In this document: one piece after another, positions 46,837 to 55,190 of the stretch
Layout of the letters: each line of letters starts with the position of its first letter
How positions within the stretch are numbered: the stretch's first letter is position 1
Source of the DNA: Actinomadura chibensis NBRC 106107
GTDB lineage: Bacteria; Actinomycetota; Actinomycetes; Streptosporangiales; Streptosporangiaceae
NCBI RefSeq assembly: GCF_001552135.1
Contig: NZ_BCQP01000010.1
Coordinates: 423,925-487,924, forward strand
DNA length: 64,000 bases
Direction of reading: 5' to 3'
The notes under the pieces: model-generated
The model's input: the letters and a program-made list of their open reading frames with translations, nothing else
Told to the model about the DNA's origin: nothing
Databases searched by the model: none
Position numbers and translations under genes: made by a program

Positions 46837-47469
46837 ATGGACGAACCCACCAACGGCCAGGAGTTCTGGGACTCCCGCTACGCCGAGCACGAGCACATGT
46901 GGAGCGGCGAACCCAACGCCGTCCTCGTCGAGGAGACCGCGGACCTCGACCCCGGCACGGCCCTCGACCTCGGCTGCGGCGAGGGCGCGGACGCGATCTG
47001 GCTCGCCCGCCGCGGCTGGCGCGTCACCGCCACCGACATCTCCGCCGTCGCGCTGGAGCGCGCCGCCCGCCACGCCGAGCACGCCGGCGTCGCCGACCGC
47101 GTCGACCTCCAGCGCCGCGACCTCGCCGAGTCGTTCCCCGAGGGGTCCTTCGACCTCGTGTCCGCGCACTTCCTGCACTCGCCCCACGAGGGCATGCCGC
47201 GCGAGGAGATCCTGCGCGCCGCCGCCGCGGCCGTCGCCCCCGGCGGCACGCTGCTGATCGTCGGGCACGCCGGGCCGCCGCCCTGGGACCCCGACGCCCA
47301 CGGCGGCGTCCACCTGCCCACCGCCGACGAGGTCCTCGCCTCGCTCGCGCTCCCGGACGGCGACTGGGACGTCCTGCGCAGCGGCGAGCACGAACGCGTC
47401 CAGACCGCCCCGGACGGACGCGTCATGACCCGCACCGACAACGCCCTCCGGCTCCGCCGCCGCCCCTGA
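46837..47469 (+). CDS. Class I SAM-dependent methyltransferase
   Basis: A 210-residue methyltransferase. FWDSRYAEHEHMWSGEPNAVLVEE is a start typical of the TehB/thiol methyltransferase-like group. Motif I is ALDLGCGEGADAIWLA, then ATDISAVALERA. Substrate unknown; relatives act on small thiols, tellurite or other electrophiles. The C terminus contains a His-rich SAHFLHSPHEG segment. Confidence 0.9.
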   Translation: MDEPTNGQEFWDSRYAEHEHMWSGEPNAVLVEETADLDPGTALDLGCGEGADAIWLARRGWRVTATDISAVALERAARHAEHAGVADRVDLQRRDLAESFPEGSFDLVSAHFLHSPHEGMPREEILRAAAAAVAPGGTLLIVGHAGPPPWDPDAHGGVHLPTADEVLASLALPDGDWDVLRSGEHERVQTAPDGRVMTRTDNALRLRRRP

Positions 47470-47487
47470 CCGGCTCCCGGGGCGCCG

Positions 47488-47712
47488 TCACGGACGGGCG
47501 GCGGCGCCCTCCATCAGGGCCGTGAACTCCTCCAAGGAGATCTTGCCGTCGCGGTTGGCGTCGGCGGCCACGACCACCTCCACCACGCGCGTGTCGGTCG
47601 CGTCCTGGCCGAGCTTCGCCATGAGGTTCTTCAGCTCGGCCGTCGAGATGTAGCCGTCGCCGTCGACGTCCACCAGCTCGAACGTCGCTCTGTACTCGTT
47701 CACGTCCGCCAC
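47488..47712 (-). CDS. Small EF-hand calcium-binding protein
   Basis: A 74-residue protein with two canonical EF-hand loops: DVDGDGYISTAE and DANRDGKISLEE, each with D-x-D-G spacing and a Glu at position 12. It resembles actinobacterial calerythrin- or CabD-like calcium buffers or sensors. GTG 47712 has AAGGAG 5 nt upstream. It is divergent from the GDPD gene; no partner is evident. Confidence 0.9.
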   Translation of the reverse strand: MADVNEYRATFELVDVDGDGYISTAELKNLMAKLGQDATDTRVVEVVVAADANRDGKISLEEFTALMEGAAARP

Positions 47713-47798
47713 GCCCGCTCCTTGGTCGATCGTTTTGCCGCGGCCGACCGTAGCACCGACGTCACACAACCGCGGGCCTTTACACAGTAAGGTCCGTC

Positions 47799-48626
47799 GT
47801 GACCTCCCCGTCCGACATAATCGGACGGGTGCGCCGCTCGTACGAGTTCCTCGACCACCCCGGACCGATCCCGTTCGCCCACCGCGGCGGCGCCGGCGGC
47901 CGCCCGGAGAACTCCATGGCCGCCTTCCAGCGCGCCGTCGACCTCGGCTACCGCTACCTGGAGACCGACGCGCACGCCACCGCCGACGGCGTCGTCGTCG
48001 CCTTCCACGACCGCACCCTCGACCGCGTCACCGACCGCAGGGGCGTCATCGCCGAACTGCCCTACGCCGAGGTCGCCAAGGCCCGCATCGGCGGCACCGA
48101 GCCCATCCCCCGCCTGGAGGAGCTGCTGTCGTCCTTCCCGGACGCCCGCGTCAACATCGACCTGAAGGACGCCCCCGTCATCGGCCCGCTCGCCGCGGCC
48201 CTGCACCGCGCCAAGGCGTGGAACCGGGTGTGCCTGACGTCCTTCTCCACCCGCCGCCTGGCCCAGATGCGCGCCCGGCTGCCGCTGTTCACCGACCGGG
48301 ACGTGTGCACCGCGCTCGGCCCGCGCGGGGTGATGGCGCTGCGCGCCAAGTCCTACGGCGGCCCCGCCGCCAAGCTGATCCGCCTCGCCGCCACCGGCGT
48401 CGCCTGCGCGCAGGTGCCCTACGGGCTCGGGCCCGTCCCGTTCGTCACCGAGTCGTTCGTCGCGCGCGCCCACGAGCTCGGCCTGCAGGTCCACGCCTGG
48501 ACGGTCAACGAGCCCGCCGACATGCGCCGCCTGCTCGACCTCGGCGTCGACGGCATCATGACCGACGAGCTGCTCGCCCTGCGGGACGTGATGTCGGCCC
48601 GCGGCCAGTGGCCCGGCCCCTCCTGA
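47799..48626 (+). CDS. Glycerophosphodiester phosphodiesterase
   Basis: A 275-residue GDPD TIM barrel. FAHRGGAGGRPENSMAAF contains the catalytic His-Arg and Glu-Asn (about residues 27-44), ETDAHATADGVVVAFHD holds the metal ligands and second catalytic His, and VNIDLKD and VHAWTVNEPADM follow. It releases alcohols from glycerophosphodiesters, hence lipid turnover or phosphate salvage. There is no signal peptide, so it is cytosolic. GTG 47799 has no SD but TAAGGT 5 nt upstream; GTG 47829 is an alternative. Confidence 0.9.
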   Translation: MTSPSDIIGRVRRSYEFLDHPGPIPFAHRGGAGGRPENSMAAFQRAVDLGYRYLETDAHATADGVVVAFHDRTLDRVTDRRGVIAELPYAEVAKARIGGTEPIPRLEELLSSFPDARVNIDLKDAPVIGPLAAALHRAKAWNRVCLTSFSTRRLAQMRARLPLFTDRDVCTALGPRGVMALRAKSYGGPAAKLIRLAATGVACAQVPYGLGPVPFVTESFVARAHELGLQVHAWTVNEPADMRRLLDLGVDGIMTDELLALRDVMSARGQWPGPS

Positions 48627-48686
48627 GGCGGCCCCTCCTGAGGCGGGCCCTGCCGGGGCGGGGCGCGGCCGGGAGCGGCGGCCCCG

Positions 48687-48980
48687 TCAGCGGGTGAAGC
48701 CGGGCGGGCGGTACTCGGCCGCGATCCGCATCGGCCCTGACGGGCCGGGACGCTCGGCGGGCCGGGACGGCTGCCCGGGCGGCACCGTCCCGCCGACCTG
48801 GAGGTCGAGACGCTGCGACCGGACCATCTCCAGGAGCTCCAGGTCCTCCGGGGAGACCAGCGCGGCCATCACCCGGCCGCGCCGCGTCAGCTTCACCGGC
48901 TCGCCGGTGTAGGCGACCCGGTTCACCAGATCCGCGAACTGGGCACGTGCTTCGGTTACCGGAACATCCACGTGATTCAT
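48687..48980 (-). CDS. Phd/YefM-type antitoxin (orphan)
   Basis: A 97-residue protein. Residues 1-50 match the Phd/YefM fold (VPVTEARAQFADLVNRVAYTGEPVKLTRRGRVMAALVSPEDLELLE, split over two helices), the DNA-binding and dimer domain. The Pro-rich C terminus would be the toxin-binding tail. No RelE, Doc or PIN toxin gene is adjacent on either side, so it is an orphan antitoxin or a stand-alone repressor. Confidence 0.85.
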   Translation of the reverse strand: MNHVDVPVTEARAQFADLVNRVAYTGEPVKLTRRGRVMAALVSPEDLELLEMVRSQRLDLQVGGTVPPGQPSRPAERPGPSGPMRIAAEYRPPGFTR

Positions 48981-49043
48981 CGTATAGCGAAACTCCCCGC
49001 TCTCCCCTGGTCGCCCTCAGCCACACCGCGTTAACGTGCTCAC

Positions 49044-49065
49044 GTACATAGTGTACGAACTGTAC
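49044..49065 (+). promoter_or_regulatory. Three GTAC half-sites at 9-bp spacing before clpP pair
   Basis: GTAC occurs at 49044, 49053 and 49062, exactly 9 bp apart, giving overlapping dyads (GTAC-N5-GTAC). It sits 20-40 nt before the clpP start and overlaps a possible -10 (TAGTGT at 49049). It does not match the ClgR or PopR boxes I know from Streptomyces. Confidence 0.4.
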
Positions 49066-49085
49066 AGATGATCAAGGAGGGTCAC

Positions 49086-49751
49086 GTGAGCGACGGACCG
49101 ATGCGATGGGACGGCGACCGGCCCGGCGAGCGGCCGAACACGCCCTACACGACCTACGTCGGCAGGACGCGGGCCAGCGTCACCGAGGCCCCGCAGCTCG
49201 CCGAGGCGCAGCTGTTCGAGCGGCTCCTCGCGCAGCGCATCGTGTTCATCGGCAGCGAGATCGACGACCAGCTCGCCAACCGGGTCAACGCCCAGCTCCT
49301 CCTGCTCGCCGCGCACGACGCCCGGCGCGACATCACGATCTACGTCAACTCCCCCGGCGGCGTCGTCGACGCGGGCATGGCGATCTACGACATGATGCAG
49401 TTCGTCCCGAACGACATATCCACGGTCGTGATGGGCATGGCCGCGTCCATGGGCCAGACGCTGCTGTGCGCCGGCACCGCGGGCAAGCGCTACGCGCTGC
49501 GGCACGCCCGGGTGATGATGCACCAGCCGCACGGCGGGATCGGCGGCACCGCGTCCGACATCAAGATCCAGGCCGAGCAGTCCCTGTACCTCAAGCGGAC
49601 CCTCGCCGAGCGGACCGCGTTCCACACCGGGCAGCCGCTGGAGCGCATCGAGGCCGACAGCGACCGCGACCGCTGGTTCACCGCCGAGGAGGCCCGCGAC
49701 TACGGCTTCGTCGACCACGTCATCGACAGCACCGACCGGGTGGGCACATGA
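49086..49751 (+). CDS. clpP: ATP-dependent Clp protease proteolytic subunit
   Basis: A 221-residue ClpP serine peptidase. Catalytic S121 is in GMAASMGQ and H146 in VMMHQPHGG, with the Asp in the later AD-S-DRDRWF region. GTG 49086 is preferred over ATG 49068 because AAGGAGG lies 5 nt upstream. The long N-terminal segment of about 45 residues before the core suggests a propeptide. It forms a coupled pair with the next clpP; actinomycetes often have a second ClpP pair under stress control. Confidence 0.94.
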   Translation: MSDGPMRWDGDRPGERPNTPYTTYVGRTRASVTEAPQLAEAQLFERLLAQRIVFIGSEIDDQLANRVNAQLLLLAAHDARRDITIYVNSPGGVVDAGMAIYDMMQFVPNDISTVVMGMAASMGQTLLCAGTAGKRYALRHARVMMHQPHGGIGGTASDIKIQAEQSLYLKRTLAERTAFHTGQPLERIEADSDRDRWFTAEEARDYGFVDHVIDSTDRVGT

Positions 49752-50353
49752 CACACGCGGAACGCCGCTACCTCGTCCCGTCGTTCGAGGAGCGGACGAC
49801 TTACGGCCGCAAGGAGACCGACCCCTACAACAAGCTCTTCGAGGACCGGATCGTCTTCCTCGGCACGCCGGTCGACGACGTCAGCGCCAACGACGTGACG
49901 GCGCAGCTCCTCGCGCTGGAGGGGATGGACCCCGACCGCCCCATCGCCCTGTACATCAACTCGCCGGGCGGGTCGCTGACCGCGATGCTGGCGATCTGCG
50001 ACACGATGCGCTACGTCCGGCCGCCGGTCGAGACGACCTGCGTCGGGCAGGCCGGGTCGGCGGCGGCGATCCTGCTCGCCGCGGGCGAGCCCGGCCGCCG
50101 GCAGGCGCTGACCGGCGCGCGGATCGTGCTGCACGAGCCCGCGATCGAGGTGTCGCGCGGGTACGCCACCGACCTCGACATCCAGGCCCGCGAGATCCTG
50201 CGGCTGCGCGAGCAGGCCGAGGCGATCGTGGCGGAGGCGACCGGCCGCGACCCCGCGACGGTCCGCGCCGACCTGGACCGGACGCGGTACTTCGGCGCCG
50301 CCGAGGCCAAGGACTACGGGCTGATCGACGAGGTCGTCACCACCCGCGGCTGA
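49748..50353 (+). CDS. clpP: ATP-dependent Clp protease proteolytic subunit (second of pair)
   Basis: A 201-residue ClpP. Catalytic S104 is in CVGQAGSAAAIL and H129 in IVLHEPA. ATG overlaps the stop of the first clpP (ATGA). Two different ClpP subunits encoded together usually build a mixed tetradecamer in actinobacteria. The HEPA motif in place of HQP and the QAGSAAA active-site strand mark it as the divergent partner. Confidence 0.94.
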   Translation: MTHAERRYLVPSFEERTTYGRKETDPYNKLFEDRIVFLGTPVDDVSANDVTAQLLALEGMDPDRPIALYINSPGGSLTAMLAICDTMRYVRPPVETTCVGQAGSAAAILLAAGEPGRRQALTGARIVLHEPAIEVSRGYATDLDIQAREILRLREQAEAIVAEATGRDPATVRADLDRTRYFGAAEAKDYGLIDEVVTTRG

Positions 50354-50438
50354 CCCGCCCCGGCCGCCGTCCGGCGGGACGATCTCGCCCCGCGGCGCGG
50401 CCCGGCCGGAAACGGCAGGGTTGGATCACTCCCCCGGC

Positions 50439-50465
50439 GGGAATCTTGTCACGGTATTCAGCGTT
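50439..50465 (+). promoter_or_regulatory. SigR-type promoter of rbpA
   Basis: GGGAAT (50439-50444), an exact 18-nt spacer and GTT (50463-50465) match the GGAAT-N18-GTT consensus of the thiol-oxidation sigma factor SigR/SigH. rbpA is a known SigR target in Streptomyces. Transcription would start near 50471, about 35 nt before the gene. Confidence 0.75.
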
Positions 50466-50506
50466 GGTGATGGCAGGACCGCAAGCCGTCTGGGAGGCAC
50501 GTGACG

Positions 50507-50851
50507 ATGGCCGAGCGCGCACTTCGCGGCACCCGACTCGGAGCGACGAGCTACGAGAACGATCGCAACACCGATCTGGCCCCTCGCCAAGAGGTCGACT
50601 ACACCTGCACGAAGGGCCACCGGTTCACCGTGACGCTCGCAGCCGAGGCCGAGGTGCCGATGACCTGGGAATGCCGCAACTGCGGCGCCACGGCCCTGCG
50701 GGTCGACGGGGAGCTGCCCCAAGCCAAGAAGGGGAAGCCGCCGCGCACGCACTGGGACATGCTGATGGAACGCAGGACGCTCGAAGACCTTGAGGAGGTC
50801 CTCGCGGAGCGGCTGGAGATCCTGCGGGCGGGGCGCCGCCGGTCGGCGTGA
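50507..50851 (+). CDS. rbpA: RNA polymerase-binding protein RbpA
   Basis: A 114-residue protein. The N-terminal RGTRLGATSYENDRNTDLAPR segment is characteristic, the zinc-type core domain has CTKGH and CRNCGA, and the C-terminal sigma-interaction domain is THWDMLMERRTLEDLEEVL. RbpA binds group 1/2 sigma factors and stabilises promoter opening. ATG 50507 has GGGAGG 9 nt upstream. A SigR-type promoter links it to disulfide stress. Confidence 0.96.
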   Translation: MAERALRGTRLGATSYENDRNTDLAPRQEVDYTCTKGHRFTVTLAAEAEVPMTWECRNCGATALRVDGELPQAKKGKPPRTHWDMLMERRTLEDLEEVLAERLEILRAGRRRSA

Positions 50852-50870
50852 GCGGCTGAGAGCACGCGCG

Positions 50871-50907
50871 GGAAGGGCCCGTACCGGCGACGGTGCGGGC
50901 CCTTTCC
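50871..50907 (+). terminator. rbpA terminator hairpin
   Basis: GGAAGGGCCCGTACCG (50871-50886) pairs with CGGTGCGGGCCCTTTCC (50891-50907), apart from a wobble and a one-base bulge. It lies between rbpA and the convergent LuxR-type regulator. Confidence 0.75.
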
Positions 50908-50922
50908 ATGCCCGGGGGGCCC

Positions 50923-51591
50923 TCAGCGGCCCGCGCGGGGCAGGACGAGGCCGGTCTCGTAGGCGGTCACGACGGCCTGGACCCGGTCGCGCAGCCCCAG
51001 TTTGCGCAGGATCCGACTGACGTGGGTCTTGACGGTCTCCTCCCCCACCACCAGCCGCGCGGCGATCTCGGCGTTGGTGAGGCCCTCGGCGACCAGGCGG
51101 AGCACGTCGGTCTCGCGCGGGGTCAGCGCGTCCAGGACGCCGGGGCCCGCGGACGGCGGCCGCGGGCGCAGCCGGGCGAACTCCCCGATCAGGCGGCGCG
51201 TGACGGCCGGGGCGAGCAGCGCCTCCCCCGCCGCCACCACCCGGACGGCGTCGAACAGGCGCTCGGCGGTGACGTCCTTCAGCAGGAACCCGCTGGCCCC
51301 CGCGACCAGGGCGTCGTAGACGTGTTCGTCCAGGTCGAACGTGGTGAGCATCAGGACGCGCGGGGCGTCCGGGGCGGCGGTGACGCGGCGGGTGGCCTCG
51401 ATGCCGTCCATGACCGGCATCCGCACGTCCATCAGGACGACGTCCGGGCGGTGCTCGCGGCACATCCGCACGGCCGCGGCGCCGTCGGCGGCGGTGGCGA
51501 CGACGGCGAGGTCGGCCTGGGTGCCGAGCAGCGCCCCGAACCCGGCGCGGACGACCTCCTGGTCGTCGGCGACCACGACGCGGACGCTCAC
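50923..51591 (-). CDS. NarL/LuxR-family response regulator
   Basis: A 222-residue regulator. The receiver has DD at 9-10 and phospho-acceptor D55 (LMDVRMP), with LLKD later. The C-terminal LuxR helix-turn-helix is LTPRETDVLRLVAEGLTNAEIAARL then VKTHVSRIL. GTG 51591 overlaps the kinase stop by 4 nt. It pairs with that kinase and probably controls the divergent ABC operon at 52804. Confidence 0.92.
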   Translation of the reverse strand: MSVRVVVADDQEVVRAGFGALLGTQADLAVVATAADGAAAVRMCREHRPDVVLMDVRMPVMDGIEATRRVTAAPDAPRVLMLTTFDLDEHVYDALVAGASGFLLKDVTAERLFDAVRVVAAGEALLAPAVTRRLIGEFARLRPRPPSAGPGVLDALTPRETDVLRLVAEGLTNAEIAARLVVGEETVKTHVSRILRKLGLRDRVQAVVTAYETGLVLPRAGR

Positions 51592-52676
51592 CGCGCTCCG
51601 CCGTCCGCGTCGTCGGTCGGCAGCGCCGCCTCGACCAGGAACCCGCCGACCGGCCCCGCGCCGGTGCGCAGCGCCCCGCCGACCGCGGCGGCCCGCTCGC
51701 GCATGCCGAGAAGCCCGTGACCGGCCGCCGACCCACCCTGCGGGGCGTCGCCCGGCGGGGGGCCTGGGCCGTTGTCGCGGACGCGGACGAGCAGTTCCGC
51801 GGCCGTGTACTCCACCTCCACGTCCACGGCGGCGCCGGGCGCGTGGCGGCGCACGTTGGTCAGCGCCTCCTGGACGATCCGGTACGCGGCCAGCTCCACC
51901 CCCGGGTCCAGCGCGGCGACGCTCCCCCGGACGGTCAGCCGCGTGTTCGCCGCGCCCGTCGCCCGGGCCTCGTCGACCAGGTCGAGGAGCTGCTGCAGGC
52001 CGGGCTGGGGACGCCGGTCCGGCGCGGCCCCGGCGGCTTCGGCGTCCTCGCGGAGCACGCCGAGCAGGCGCCGCATCTCGGTGAGCGCGGTCCGGGCGGT
52101 GTCGCCGATCGCCAGCAGCCGCTTCGCGCCCTCGTCGGGCATGCCGGGGACGGCGAGCCGCGCCGTCTCGGCCTGCACGGAGATCATCGAGATGTGGTGC
52201 GCGACGACGTCGTGGAGTTCGCGGGCGATGCGGGCGCGCTCGCCGCGCGCGGTGTGCTCCAGCAGCGTGTGCTCGAACGCGCGGCGGGAGGCGTCCAGCT
52301 CGGCGGCCCGCGCCCGCCGCCCGAGCGCCCGGCGGCGCAGCAGCGCGCCCCAGACGGTCACGAGCGCGGCCAGGGCCGCGAAGGCGAACCCCCGGTGCAG
52401 GACGCACGCCGCCGGGGCCGCCACGGTGATCGCCGCGGCGGCGGCGGTGATCCGGTCGCGGGCGAGGACGAGCGGGAGCGTGGCGCACACGTCCACCACG
52501 ATCGCCGCCGACAGCGCCGCACCCCACACCGGCGCCCGGTACACCGCCTCCACGACGGAGGCTGCGGCCAGGCAGGCCCCGGCGACCGGCCACGCGCCGA
52601 GGCTCCCCTTCCATCGCGGCGGCCGCCCCGCCGACCACCGTGCGCGCCGTCCCGCGTCGACCTCCACGTCCGCCAT
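51588..52676 (-). CDS. HisKA_3 (NarL-type) sensor histidine kinase
   Basis: A 362-residue kinase with four to five N-terminal hydrophobic helices (about residues 28-112), a HisKA_3 domain with H155 in ARELHDVVAHH, and an HATPase domain with QEALTNVRRHA, RDNGPG and GHGLLGMRERA. No extracytoplasmic sensor is present, so it likely senses within the membrane, as in LiaS/DesK-type systems. It is divergent from the ABC transporter genes across 127 bp. Confidence 0.92.
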   Translation of the reverse strand: MADVEVDAGRRARWSAGRPPRWKGSLGAWPVAGACLAAASVVEAVYRAPVWGAALSAAIVVDVCATLPLVLARDRITAAAAAITVAAPAACVLHRGFAFAALAALVTVWGALLRRRALGRRARAAELDASRRAFEHTLLEHTARGERARIARELHDVVAHHISMISVQAETARLAVPGMPDEGAKRLLAIGDTARTALTEMRRLLGVLREDAEAAGAAPDRRPQPGLQQLLDLVDEARATGAANTRLTVRGSVAALDPGVELAAYRIVQEALTNVRRHAPGAAVDVEVEYTAAELLVRVRDNGPGPPPGDAPQGGSAAGHGLLGMRERAAAVGGALRTGAGPVGGFLVEAALPTDDADGGAR

Positions 52677-52789
52677 TGTGGCGCGGACGGCGGCGCGGCG
52701 GCGTCCCCCCGCCGGGGGACGCGCGGTCCCCCCGCCGCCCGCGCCGCGAACGGTCCCGGGGCGTGACGACCCGGCGGCGCCCCGGTCCG

Positions 52790-52795
52790 TAGCCT
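52790..52795 (+). promoter_or_regulatory. -10 box of ABC transporter operon
   Basis: TAGCCT ends 8 nt before the ATG at 52804, suggesting a leaderless first gene. Confidence 0.4.
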
Positions 52796-52803
52796 CCCGG
52801 AGC

Positions 52804-53733
52804 ATGGAGGCAACCATCGAAGTACGGGGGCTGCGCAAGCGGTTCGGGACGACCGTGGCCGTGGACGGCCTGTCGTTCACGGTCGGCCCGGGGCGGGTCA
52901 CCGGGTTCGTCGGCCCGAACGGCGCGGGCAAGTCCACCACCATGCGGATGATCATGGGGTTGGACCGTCCCGACGCGGGCACGGCGCTCGTCGGCGGGCG
53001 GCCCTACCGGTCGCTGCGGACCCCGCTGTGCCGGCTCGGCGCGATGCTGGACGCGTCGGCCGTCCACCCCGCCCGCCGGGCCCGCGACCACCTGCGCTGG
53101 CTCGCGCACGCCAACGGCCTGCCCGCCCGCCGGGTGGACGAGGTGATCGAGCAGGCGGGGCTCGGGCCCGCGGCGCGGCGCCGGGCGGGCGGGTTCTCGC
53201 TCGGCATGCGGCAGCGGCTCGGGATCGCGGCGGCGCTGCTCGGCGACCCGCCGGTCCTGATGTTCGACGAGCCGGTCAACGGCCTGGACCCCGAGGGCAT
53301 CGCCTGGATCCGGGGCCTGCTGCGGTCGCTGGCCGCCGAGGGCCGCGCCGTGCTGGTGTCCAGCCACCTGATGAGCGAGCTGGAGGGCGGCGCCGACCAC
53401 CTCCTCGTGATCGGGCGGGGCCGGCTGATCGCCGACACCCCCGTCGAGGACCTCCTCGCCGCCGCGTCCGACGGGCGGGTCGAGGTGCGCACCGAACGGC
53501 GGCGGGAGGCGATGACGGTGCTGGCCCGCGCGGGCGCCACCGTCACCGCGTCGGGGCCGGACGCCCTCGTCGTCGCCGGGCCGACCGCGGAGCGGGTCAT
53601 CGAGCTGCTCACCGGGGAGGGCGTCGCGTTCAGCGGGATCTCCGCGCACCGGGCGTCGCTGGAGGAGGCGTACATGGAGCTGACCAAGGACGCCCTGGAG
53701 TTCCAGGCCGTCGCCGGCGGGGACGCCCGGTGA
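52804..53733 (+). CDS. ABC transporter ATP-binding protein
   Basis: A 309-residue ATPase. Walker A GPNGAGKST is at about 37-45, signature FSLGMRQRLGIA (L replaces the common second G) at about 133-144, Walker B VLMFDEPVNGLDP and switch His in SSHLMSE. ABC-2 type, used with two membrane proteins encoded downstream in overlapping frames. The adjacent NarL-type two-component system suggests drug- or peptide-induced expression. Confidence 0.92.
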   Translation: MEATIEVRGLRKRFGTTVAVDGLSFTVGPGRVTGFVGPNGAGKSTTMRMIMGLDRPDAGTALVGGRPYRSLRTPLCRLGAMLDASAVHPARRARDHLRWLAHANGLPARRVDEVIEQAGLGPAARRRAGGFSLGMRQRLGIAAALLGDPPVLMFDEPVNGLDPEGIAWIRGLLRSLAAEGRAVLVSSHLMSELEGGADHLLVIGRGRLIADTPVEDLLAAASDGRVEVRTERRREAMTVLARAGATVTASGPDALVVAGPTAERVIELLTGEGVAFSGISAHRASLEEAYMELTKDALEFQAVAGGDAR

Positions 53734-55190
53734 CCGCGCCCGCACCGCCCGCGCCGCCCGCTCCCTACCGCAGCACCGTCGCCGGGGAGGCCCGCGACGG
53801 GTTCGGGCGGCTGCTGCTGGCCGAGTGGACCAAGCTGCGCACCGTCCCCCGGTGGACGCTGACCCTCCTCGCCGCCGTCGTGCTGATGGTGGCGGTGGCG
53901 CTGCTGTCGGCGTCCGACAGCGGCTCCAGCGGCCCGGAGGACAAGCCGCCCTCCACCGCCGGGCGGCAGATCATCGACCTCGGGCACTACACCTACCTGC
54001 CGCTCGCGGGCGACGGGTCCGTCGTGGCGCGGGTCGCCTCGCAGGACGGCGGCGGGGCGTGGGCGAAGGCCGGGCTGATGATCCGGGGCAGCGCCGAGCG
54101 CGGCGCCCCGTACGCGGCGCTGGCGGTGACGCCGGGGCGCGGCGTGCGGATGCTGACCGGCTACGAGCGCGACGGCGCCGGCGGCGGGAGCGCGGCGGCG
54201 CCGCAGTGGCTGCGGCTGACCCGCGCGGGCGCCACCGTCACCGGCTACGCGTCCCCGGACGGGCGGGGCTGGCGGCGCGTCGGCTCGGTCCGGCTGGACG
54301 GCCTGCGGGGGCAGGCGCTCGCGGGCATGTTCGTCGCCGTCCCCGACAAGGTCGACGTGCGGCGCGTGTTCGGCGGCGAGATCATCTCCGGCGAGCCCGG
54401 CGCCACCACCGCGGCCTTCGACAACGTGGCGGTGTCCCCGGCCGCGCCGGGCGCCGCCTGGCGGGACCGGAGCGGCCCGGTCGGCGGCCCCGCCGACGAC
54501 CCGGCGCTGGACGGCAGCACCCGCTCCGGCGGGACGTTCACCCTGAAGGGCACCGGCGACATCGGCCCCGACGAGTTCGCCCCCGACGTCACCAAGGCGA
54601 CCCTGGCGGGCGCGATGATCGGGCAGGCCGCGATCGTCGCGCTGGCGGTGCTGTTCATGACGGCCGAGTACCGGCGCGGGACGCTGCGCACCACGTTCGC
54701 CGCGAGTCCCCGGCGGGGACGGGTGCTGGCGGCGAAGGCGGTGGTCGTGGGGCTGGCGTCGCTGGCCGCCGGGCTGGCCGCCGCGTTCGGGTCGGTGCTG
54801 CTCGCCCGGCCGCTGCTGGTGTCCGGCGGGATGGCGCCGCCGCCGGTGTCGGACCCGGCGGTGCTGCGCGCGGTGTTCGGCACGGCCGGGCTGCTCGCCG
54901 TCCTCGCGGTGCTCGCCCTGGCGGCGGCGGTGATCGTGCGGCGCAGCGCGGTCGCGATCGCGGCGGTGCTGCTGGTGCTGCTCGTCCCGGAGATCACCGC
55001 GACCGGGCTGCCGGTGTCGGCGGCGCGGTGGGTGGAGCGGGTCACCCCGGCGGCCGGGTTCGCGATCCAGCAGACGGTGCCGCGCTACGACGCGGCGATC
55101 GGCCCGTGGGCCGGGTTCGGGGTGCTGTGCGCGTACACGGCGGCGGCGCTGGCGGCCGCGGCGTGGCTGCTGCGAAGGCGCGACGCGTGA
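53730..55190 (+). CDS. ABC-2 permease with inserted extracytoplasmic beta-sandwich domain
   Basis: A 486-residue protein. LLLAEWTKLRTVPRW and a first helix (about 35-60) match the ABC-2 permease start. Residues about 75-245 form a soluble domain (GSVVARVASQDGGGAWAKAG, RGVRMLTGYERDG, LRLTRAGATVTGYASPDG) resembling DUF1349/concanavalin-like sandwiches, then five further helices complete the permease. Such an insert could bind glycan or peptide outside the membrane. GTG 53730 overlaps the ATPase stop. Confidence 0.85.
   Translation: MTAPAPPAPPAPYRSTVAGEARDGFGRLLLAEWTKLRTVPRWTLTLLAAVVLMVAVALLSASDSGSSGPEDKPPSTAGRQIIDLGHYTYLPLAGDGSVVARVASQDGGGAWAKAGLMIRGSAERGAPYAALAVTPGRGVRMLTGYERDGAGGGSAAAPQWLRLTRAGATVTGYASPDGRGWRRVGSVRLDGLRGQALAGMFVAVPDKVDVRRVFGGEIISGEPGATTAAFDNVAVSPAAPGAAWRDRSGPVGGPADDPALDGSTRSGGTFTLKGTGDIGPDEFAPDVTKATLAGAMIGQAAIVALAVLFMTAEYRRGTLRTTFAASPRRGRVLAAKAVVVGLASLAAGLAAAFGSVLLARPLLVSGGMAPPPVSDPAVLRAVFGTAGLLAVLAVLALAAAVIVRRSAVAIAAVLLVLLVPEITATGLPVSAARWVERVTPAAGFAIQQTVPRYDAAIGPWAGFGVLCAYTAAALAAAAWLLRRRDA

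Noticed and set aside
49021..49080. ClgR or PopR box before the clpP pair
   Set aside because: Neither consensus I know from Streptomyces is present; only the GTAC triplet array is visible.
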